Positions 56,963 through 64,000 of a stretch of DNA of 64,000 bases are shown piece after piece. The stretch's first letter is position 1. Every line of letters starts with the position of its first letter. Under the pieces are notes generated by a model. The model worked only from the letters and a program-made list of their open reading frames with translations. It made no database searches and was not told where the DNA came from. Both the position numbers and the translations under genes were made by a program. The stretch comes from Amyelois transitella (Eukaryota > Arthropoda > Insecta > Lepidoptera > Pyralidae), in assembly GCF_032362555.1 (NCBI RefSeq), contig NC_083532.1, positions 1,749,001 to 1,813,000 of the forward strand, given 5' to 3'.

Positions 56963-57884
56963 GGGTTAAGTTTAGGTAGTCACGTGGCACCAGGCTGTTT
57001 GTTACCGGTGACTCGTTTGATGTACTCCATATCATAATAGGTAGTTCTGAGCAGTCTTCAAAGTAAAATAGCATTAATAGTTGCTGACCTCCATAATAAT
57101 TAAACTTTTTGTGATGGCATATGTTACAAAATTAGGTAATTAACATTAAATGAATTAATGTAGGTAGTTATAGTTAGGGGACACTCAATCATACAGATTG
57201 AGCTATCCTAAAAGTAAGTAAGAATCTTGCGTTATGGGATACTAACTCAACGATGCCATATTATTTTAATAATCTGATAAAATTAAAGTCCCTTTGTATT
57301 TATCGGGACTCTTCTCAGCAAATGTAATGGGTGCTTAAAATCCAATGTAACTTCCCTATGTAACTAAACACCAGGAAGATAACACAACACAGATGTACAC
57401 CATTTCTTATTTACTTCAAAAATAAATCGTTGAAAGTGTTGAAAGTTCTTTATTTGACTTTAAAAATAATTGGCGCCAAAAGCGGATACGTTCGAACGCG
57501 CAGTTTGAACCAAACGGGCCGTGAAGGCGCGAAACGGTGACTTTATTCTTTTTAATTTTTTTACCTATCGTGTTTCAGCCTGAGTCGTCTTTCTATGATT
57601 TATTTGTAAAAATCATGATAAAACTATTTTTGAAACGGATTTAGGTATCAGCTTACTTTTGAACTTTTACAACCCTCCGTGTTTTCAATTATATTTGAAG
57701 AAAAAATTATCGTCCTCCTGCCTGGCTTTAGTTCCAATTCTTGGATAGTTAGATAGTGTTTTTTTTGATCGTGCGATCACCTCAGGTTGTAAAAAAGAAA
57801 TAAATCTTATAATTTGCTTCGATTAGATTAAGTACTTATTTCTTTTTTATTTTCACTCTTTAGCATGGTGTTTGTCGAATAAAA
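56963..57884. other. Unassigned stretch with a reversed SINE tail
   Basis: 57168-57262 carries the reversed tail of the tRNA-derived SINE (AGATTGAGCTATCC; GGGATACTAACTCAACGATG). The rest shows no gene or repeat I recognise. Confidence 0.4.
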
Positions 57885-57896
57885 TATACTTTTTAC

Positions 57897-60800
57897 ATAC
57901 ATACATACATACATAAAATCACGCCTCTTTCCCGGAGGGGTAGGCAGAGACTACCTCTTTCCACTTGCCACGATCTCTGCATACTTCTTTCGCTTCGTCC
58001 ACATTCATAACTCTCTTCATACAAGCTCGGCGGTTTCGGGTACTTTTGACCTGACCCTTTACCAGGACGTCCTTAATTTGATCAAGATACGTTCGTCTAG
58101 GTCTTCCCACTCCGACCTTTCCCTCCACACTCTCCTTGTATATCTGCTTAGTCAACCTGCTTTCATTCATCCTCTCCACATGACCGAACCATCTTAACAT
58201 ACCCTTTTCTATTCCTGTAACTACATCTTCTTTCACATCACAACATTCCCTTATCACGCTGTTCCTTATCCTGTCACTCAATTTCACACCCATCATACTC
58301 CTTAACGCTCTCATTTCCACTGCATTTATTCTGCTTTCATGCTTCTTTTGCCATACCCAACTTTCACTCCCATACATTAATGTCGGGACCAACACGCCCC
58401 TGTGCACAGCCAGTCGAGCCTTTTTGGATAGTTTCTGACTGCTCATAAAGGCATGCAAAGCTCCATTCACCATGTTCCCCGCGTTCACTCTCCTTTCAAT
58501 ATCACTATCATACTTGCCATCTGATGTAAACTTTGATCCTAGATATACAAACTCTTTCACTTGCTCCACTTTTTCTCCTCCAATCAAAATATTACATGCT
58601 GTCATTTCTTTCTCCATTTCAAAAACCAGTGTTTTAGTTTTACTTACGTTCACTTTCATTCCTTTCTCTTTTAAAGCTTCATGCATACAGTTTACCATCT
58701 CCTGTAACTCCTCCGCTGATGACGCCAGTATAACCTGATCGTCGGCATAGAGCAGACATTTGACGAGTAACTCATTCATCCTTAATCCACTTTTAGACTC
58801 TTTCAAATCTGTCAAACAGCTATCCATAAATAGGTTGAACAGCCACGGTGACGCAACACATCCTTGCCTAACGCCTTTCTCAATCTTAAACCACTCAGTG
58901 TGCGCTCCGTTTATCCTGACACAAGCACTCGAATCCTCATATAAGGATTTCAGTGCTCGTATTAAGAGACTGCTCACCCCATGCATAGAAAGTGCTGACC
59001 ACAATTCATTCCTCTCAACTCTGTCATAGGCCTTTTCCAGATCTACGAATGTGCAATAGACTTTTTGACTCTTGGCCAAAAACTTTTCGGCTATGCACCG
59101 CAAGGAAAAGACCTGATCAGTACATCCCATTCCCTTTCGAAATCCCGCTTGAGCATCCCATATTTTGTCATCAGTTTCATTCCTGACTCTATTAATCAAT
59201 ACCTTAGCATACAATTTGCCGACGACGCTAAGCAGGCTTATACCACGATAATTTTTGCAGTCCAGCTGTGACCCTTTTCCTTTGTAAAGTGGCACGATAA
59301 CAGCCTTACACCAATCTTTTGGTACTCGGCCGCTTCTCCAACACAAATTGAAAAGGCAGTACAACTGACTAGCTACTACGCCTTTTCCTGCTTTAAGCAT
59401 CTCGACCGACACTCTATCACACCCAGCAGCCTTTCCCGCTTTCATACTCTTAAGTGCTTCCACAATTTCGAACATTTCAATTTCGCCTTCCATCTCATTC
59501 TCTTTTTCTTCGCTATAGCAGAAATCTTTCTTATTTCCTTCCTTTTTTTCAAATAAACTTTCAAAATAGTCCTTCCATATCTTTAGTACACATTCTTCTC
59601 CTTTCACAACGCTACCATCCTGGCATCTGATCCTAGTCAGCTCTCTGGTTATAGTATTTCCTCGGGCTGACCTTACGGATTTCCAGAATACTTTCAGATT
59701 TGACTGAAAGTCTTCTGATAGCCTTTTATCAAAATCCTCTTTATACTCTTCTTTCTTTCTAATCACAGCTTTCTTAACCAAATCTTTCATTTTCTTATAT
59801 TCCTTACGTGCTTCATTCACATCTTCATCTATAACCTCTTGCATTCTTAAGTTAGCTTTTGCTGCTAACAAATCCAGCCATGCTTTCTTCTTTAATCGCA
59901 CAAGTTCTTGCACATCTTTACTCATCCACGCATTTTTGTGATTTTTTCCTTTCCTTCTTCTACTTACACCACACACTTCAACAGCTACTTTCACAATTCT
60001 TTCTTTAAATTCCTTCCATCCATCTTCAATATCGCTCATTTCCTCTAAATCTTCAAATTCATCCTTCAGTCTATTAATATACTTCTTACCTACATCCATA
60101 TCTTGCAAATTTTCTACTTTTACTCTTTCCAAAGCGCTGGTTTGCTCCCTTACCCTGTGCCGCCAGCGATTGAAGATACCCCTTATCCGGGATATCACCA
60201 GTAAATGGTCCGAGTCAATGCCAGCACCGCGATATGCACGGGTATCCAGCACTTTGTTCTTCAATCTTTCATCTACAATCACAAAGTCTATCATACTTTT
60301 TAAAATACCTTCCACTCTTGTGTAGGTGTGGATCTCTTTATGTTGAAACATTGAGTTCGACACAAAAAGATCCCACTCTAGACAAATTTCTAATACACTT
60401 CTTCCATTATCATTCACCTTTTCGTCACCAAACGCACCAAGCACCTTTTCATATCCATCACGCTTTACACCCACCCATCCATTAAAATCACCTAACATAA
60501 TAATCTTCTCATTTGGCTTGGTAACTTTCAATACTTCTCTTACACTATTCCAGAACTCCTCGTTTTCGCTTTTTGCTGATGTTGTACCCCTCGAACCCAC
60601 ATCCCAAGGTGCATAAACACCTAGAACGAAGATCCGAGTGATTCCAACTTTCAGCCTAATCCATAGAAGACGAGGGCTGACACACTCATACTCATTCACG
60701 CACTCAGCCATTCGTGCAGAAAGAATTAGACCGACCCCTTGACAGCCTCGGCTGGTACTGGAAATTCCAGACCAATACGCCGTGTAAGGGCCGTGCTGCG

Positions 60801-61341
60801 TCGCGTCGCATCCTTTCCGCTTCGTTTCATTCACGCACAACACATCCAAACGTCTTTCATCCATCATCTGGCATACTTCCTCAATCTTATCCTTCATTCC
60901 TCCTCTTACATTCATCGTCGCAAAGCGGCTTTCAGCAGACCGCATACCGCTCCCGCCGGGAACGAGACGTGATGGGGTGCGGACACCATCGCCGCCATCT
61001 AGGTGCTCTTTCAAAAAATTTGCATCCATGCGATTCCCACGAGACGCTAGGGAAAAATTTTGTCCGCCCCAGCAGAGCCCCGCATGCCAGGGTAAGGCTA
61101 GCCATTACCTGGGGGTCGCCCAACCCCATGGCGGAAGTGGCACGCTCGAGACTAGGCTCGCCCCTAGCCATGCATCCATCGGCGCGGCAGACCTTAGATT
61201 GGCAGGGATTTACATTAAAGAGGAATCCCAAGTCTATCCCTTAGTCGGCTCTTACGACATCCGTGGGAAAGAGATGGAGTGGTCCTATTCTTTTGTAATG
61301 GTGCCGGGAACCACACGGCACTGCCGGGAACCACACGGCAC
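57897..61341 (-). mobile_element. Full-length RTE-clade LINE, intact, second copy
   Basis: Same family as 34749-38173, in reverse, with a (CATA)n tail on the left. TATACTTTTTAC at 57885-57896 and 61351-61362 is the likely target-site duplication, with about 9 extra bases between it and the 5' end. The 5' end carries the GTGCCGTGTGGTTCCCGGCA head twice in a row. Confidence 0.92.
57919..61029 (-). CDS. RTE LINE protein, second intact copy
   Basis: 1036 aa, identical to the 35040-38150 product except Glu for Lys at residue 343 (FKERIVKV versus FKKRIVKV) in the linker between endonuclease and reverse transcriptase. At least two silent base changes also separate the copies. All endonuclease and YADD reverse-transcriptase motifs are kept. 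Confidence 0.95.
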   Translation of the reverse strand: MDANFLKEHLDGGDGVRTPSRLVPGGSGMRSAESRFATMNVRGGMKDKIEEVCQMMDERRLDVLCVNETKRKGCDATQHGPYTAYWSGISSTSRGCQGVGLILSARMAECVNEYECVSPRLLWIRLKVGITRIFVLGVYAPWDVGSRGTTSAKSENEEFWNSVREVLKVTKPNEKIIMLGDFNGWVGVKRDGYEKVLGAFGDEKVNDNGRSVLEICLEWDLFVSNSMFQHKEIHTYTRVEGILKSMIDFVIVDERLKNKVLDTRAYRGAGIDSDHLLVISRIRGIFNRWRHRVREQTSALERVKVENLQDMDVGKKYINRLKDEFEDLEEMSDIEDGWKEFKERIVKVAVEVCGVSRRRKGKNHKNAWMSKDVQELVRLKKKAWLDLLAAKANLRMQEVIDEDVNEARKEYKKMKDLVKKAVIRKKEEYKEDFDKRLSEDFQSNLKVFWKSVRSARGNTITRELTRIRCQDGSVVKGEECVLKIWKDYFESLFEKKEGNKKDFCYSEEKENEMEGEIEMFEIVEALKSMKAGKAAGCDRVSVEMLKAGKGVVASQLYCLFNLCWRSGRVPKDWCKAVIVPLYKGKGSQLDCKNYRGISLLSVVGKLYAKVLINRVRNETDDKIWDAQAGFRKGMGCTDQVFSLRCIAEKFLAKSQKVYCTFVDLEKAYDRVERNELWSALSMHGVSSLLIRALKSLYEDSSACVRINGAHTEWFKIEKGVRQGCVASPWLFNLFMDSCLTDLKESKSGLRMNELLVKCLLYADDQVILASSAEELQEMVNCMHEALKEKGMKVNVSKTKTLVFEMEKEMTACNILIGGEKVEQVKEFVYLGSKFTSDGKYDSDIERRVNAGNMVNGALHAFMSSQKLSKKARLAVHRGVLVPTLMYGSESWVWQKKHESRINAVEMRALRSMMGVKLSDRIRNSVIRECCDVKEDVVTGIEKGMLRWFGHVERMNESRLTKQIYKESVEGKVGVGRPRRTYLDQIKDVLVKGQVKSTRNRRACMKRVMNVDEAKEVCRDRGKWKEVVSAYPSGKEA

Positions 61342-61683
61342 ACTTATACTTATACTTTTTACTTCACTTCATATTTCTTTTTCCCAGAAATTTAGCGGTC
61401 CGCTTGTACCGCGACCCTAGAGTATAGCTCAGGTTTTACTCGTGCCTATAATAATCGTTTACCAGGTACTTATTTCTTTCAAGATTAACGCGAAGTAGGT
61501 AAGTAAGATATACATACTAACCTACACCCGCGTAAATCGAATTAAGTATTTCCAGGTTATCTACGAAAATTTCGGGAAATCTCTTATTGGTCCTAATTTC
61601 ACACACCACTGTCATTAAGAATCGCATGCTGAAATTCAAATCTTTGGACTCAGCTGTGTGGATTGTGTCAAGTAGGTAGGCAA

Positions 61684-62217
61684 GGGAGCGTTCAAGTATT
61701 ACGTAACGCAATTTTTGAAGATTTTTGACCCCTCCTCCCCCCCTTGTAACGCACCGTAACGTTTTTCTGTATCCCTCCCCCCCCCCCCCCTCTCTAAACG
61801 TTACGTAACACTCAAGTGACCATTTTTACCCTAAAGTTGCAAAAAGTTATGTTATAGTTTTTATCCTTGGTATACTTTTAATTGCCTTTGCGGTAATAAT
61901 ACTAAATAAAACAAGAGATTTTTAATCCGCATCACCTGCTTATATCTAGGGATTCCCCGTGAAATATAAACGAAAAGGTTTGCCAACTTGCGAGGACAAA
62001 GTAAAATTGACGACCAGAATATACAATCGAGGGATTCCCCGTAAAACGTAAATGGGTTGCCAACTTGGGAGTTTTAATTCCCTAATTTTTTATTTAAGAA
62101 AAACAATGTTACGTAACGTGTTGTAAGAAAGACCCCTCCCGCCCTTGTAACGCATCGTAACGTTTCACGAGACCCCCCCTCCCCCCAAATTGCGTTACGT
62201 AATACTTGAACGCTCCC
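61684..62217. mobile_element. 534 bp TIR element (MITE-like)
   Basis: GGGAGCGTTCAAGTATTACG and the following 11 bases at 61684-61714 are repeated exactly in reverse at 62187-62217. Both subterminal regions contain C-rich tracts and further GTTACGTAAC words. No ORF. The superfamily is not clear, and only a CAA-type short flank duplication can be suggested. Confidence 0.75.
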
Positions 62218-62820
62218 CAAGCAAAAATTAATGAAGATCGGTACTGTGAAGAGAAAACAGAATATATGTAGGTACTTAGGCATATAATTGGTTTTAATAA
62301 TGGTTATGCAGTGCAGGGCCGGAATTGGACGTCTTCAAATTATTATGGACCATTTATTATTTATTTCAAAGAAAAATTTGTATTACTGATTAAGTAAGTA
62401 CTTAATATCATTTCCTGAATAGCCCTTATACGTTATGTACTTATGTTAACTACATAATTTTATTTAGAAAATAAATAATGTTTAAAATACAAATATTTAG
62501 ATGACATTCGAATTACGACTCTTACTTAATTGAAAATTTTCTTTATTTTTCCGATTATATAATCAGCAGTAATCAATACAAGAAGTGGCTACTAGCATTA
62601 AGGTTCTAGCAAATAAGTAGTTACCTACACTGTTTTCTTCTTTGCCGTGACTGGCTGTTTTACGTTAATACAATTTCTGGATTTTTATATGTTAGTACTT
62701 AGTTTTTAAATTCCAGAACAAAATAAGTATCTACGAGTAGGTAACTAGCGTACTCACTGTTCGCTTCACTCGCCCTGTTAGCAAACCATTCCGTAATTTT
62801 TACGACGTTCGTTGGTCCCC
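62218..62820. other. Unassigned AT-rich stretch
   Basis: No gene, RNA or repeat family recognised. Confidence 0.4.
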
Positions 62821-62821
62821 G

Positions 62822-62927
62822 GTCAATTCAAATTCAAAATTTTTATTCATTATTATAGGATACTTCATATCGCTTAATAATTGTCAAAACTTTTAGTCTC
62901 ACAACATTGGTTGACGTCAAATAACAA
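62822..62927 (+). repeat. GACGTC-type repeat, inverted partner 1
   Basis: TCAAATTCAAAATTTTTATT, ATATCGCTTAATAATTGTCA and CAACATTGGTTGACGTCAAA; the same words occur in reverse at 63600-63717. Confidence 0.65.
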
Positions 62928-63499
62928 ACACAACAACATTGAACAAATTATAAAATGTCAAATCAGTTGCAACGTTTGGTCGCAAAAAATTATTTTATGT
63001 TTGAAAATAATAAATATTACATAAGTATTCCTTTGACATAAAAAATACTGCTCAAATGAGAGTCAATTAAACCAAGTTTTTCTCAATTTTTCACAACATA
63101 AGTACCTACCTACCTAGGTACTTAATACTTATAAGCAGTTTTAAAAATGAGAGCTGTCTTTTTACATGTGTTTTTATAGGTTGATACCTAAAAGTCTTAA
63201 GATCAATGTAGGTACTTAAGTAAGTAGTTTTTACTTATAAGTAGTTCTTTCAATAAAGAAAATTAAATGCCCAAGGCGATTATTGGGTTGGTACCTACTC
63301 TACCTAGGTAGGCACTACAATTTCTAGACCGCGTGCACCACGTCGAAAAGTAATTAGATACTTTAGTTAGGTAGGAATTGTGTGCAATCTATTAGTAATT
63401 GACACAAAAATTAGTAAGTGTATCTATATGTATAAACTATTTAAGTATTATTTGTAATTTCCACTCAAATGTGGCCCTCACGTGTAACTAGTAGGTATA
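62928..63499. other. AT-rich stretch rich in TAGGTA words
   Basis: Many GTAGGTAC and TACCTACC words, a general feature of moth non-coding DNA. No gene recognised. Confidence 0.35.
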
Positions 63500-63717
63500 G
63501 TTGTAAAGTTGACGTTGTTGAAAAAAATGCTGCAGTGCACTTTATTACCGCTTCTTCTGCACTGACGCCTTGGAAGCGGCAGTAGGTAAACTTAGTTTTA
63601 AGTAATTTATTTGACGTCAACCAATGTTGTGAAACCAAAAGATTTGACAATTATTAAGCGATATGATGTAGGTATCCTAAATAATAATGAATAAAAATTT
63701 TGAATTTGAATTTTAGG
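63500..63717 (-). repeat. GACGTC-type repeat, inverted partner 2
   Basis: A longer copy that also contains AATGCTGCAGTGCACTTTAT and the GCCTTGGAAGCGGCAGTAGG block, linking it to the shorter GACGTC repeats elsewhere in the window. Confidence 0.65.
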
Positions 63718-64000
63718 CGTCACAAGAAAGATATTCATTGGAGAGTGTGACGTGTCTATTATAATGTTTTAAATGTGAGTATTTATAAGTTATTAGGTTC
63801 TTATATTCTGAATAGACGATTGGAATAGTGACAGGTTGCTAACTCATTGCCCAAAAGAAGTTACTAATTATTCCAAGTTTAATAGCCGGCGCCTCAATCG
63901 CCCTTTTGAGTATTATGTTATAAGTTAGAAAATTAGTTACCTAGTACTTAGTATTTTTAGGTGTAACCACATCAAATCAATATTTATGGACGTCGTACCT
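63718..64000. other. Window end, unassigned
   Basis: A weak reversed TATG-SINE scrap (AATAGTGACAGGTTGCTAAC) at about 63818-63880. Nothing else recognised. Confidence 0.35.

Noticed and set aside
58472-61420. Many plus-strand open frames of 64-176 codons (mirror set at 34694-37597 on minus)
   Set aside because: They recur identically in both LINE copies as antisense of the 1036-aa gene.

Overview
The window is a piece of a moth or butterfly (Lepidoptera) nuclear genome. The evidence is spliced, AT-rich, repeat-dense DNA; short TTAGG-type (CCTAA) arrays; Helitron-like elements of the lepidopteran type; a mariner; RTE-clade LINEs with (TATG)n tails; and single-copy insect housekeeping genes whose exon joins could be followed base by base. 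No bacterial genes, CRISPR, rRNA or viral genes were seen. Working names used below: 'TATG-SINE' is the ~260 bp short element that starts with the GCCGTGTGGTTCCCGGCACC head and ends in (TATG)n; 'GACGTC repeat' is a short repeat with conserved GACGTCA and CCGCTTCCAAAGCGCATGTG words; 'GTCGAG repeat' and 'ATGGCAACC repeat' are two further families.

Left part (1-22 kb): the first coding exon of an acyl-CoA-binding-domain (ACBD4/5-like) gene leaves the window on the minus strand at 2.9 kb. NAC alpha (minus, 5 coding exons plus a TOP-type 5' leader exon, 4100-7675) is divergent from CCT5 (plus, 10 exons, 7945-21230, 542 aa reconstructed), and the two share a ~270 bp intergenic promoter. CCT5 introns are packed with TATG-SINEs, tRNA-derived SINEs, Helitrons, partial exon duplications, a 5'-truncated LINE and a nearly intact mariner.

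Middle (22-40 kb, all minus strand): a cluster of nuclear-encoded cytochrome c oxidase small subunits, with two single-exon COX7A-like genes (24.4 and 26.1 kb), canonical COX7C (31.3-31.9 kb) and a diverged COX7C paralogue (33.4-39.3 kb). The COX7C paralogue's intron carries an intact full-length RTE LINE with an 11 bp target-site duplication. Between them lies Arp6 (27.0-29.5 kb, two exons, 394 aa).

Right part (40-64 kb): the CDV3 homologue (plus, 40429-45907, including a possible 9-nt microexon) is followed by a U6 snRNA gene with a pol III-type TATA box. Next comes the 3' half of an NK-like ANTP-class homeobox gene (minus, 50.0-50.9 kb) in a transposon-poor neighbourhood, then a possible THAP-protein first exon at 55.9 kb and a perfect 214 bp inverted repeat at 56.5-57.0 kb. 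A second intact RTE LINE (minus, 57.9-61.3 kb) is nearly identical to the first. The end of the window is AT-rich with a 534 bp TIR element.

The genes are housekeeping functions (co-translational chaperoning, tubulin/actin folding, respiration, chromatin, splicing) and show no common pathway beyond the COX cluster. The most unusual content is the mobile DNA. The abundant TATG-SINE shares its 5' head and 3' tail with the intact RTE LINE, and it carries the same kind of 11-14 bp target-site duplications, so it looks like a LINE-dependent chimeric element.
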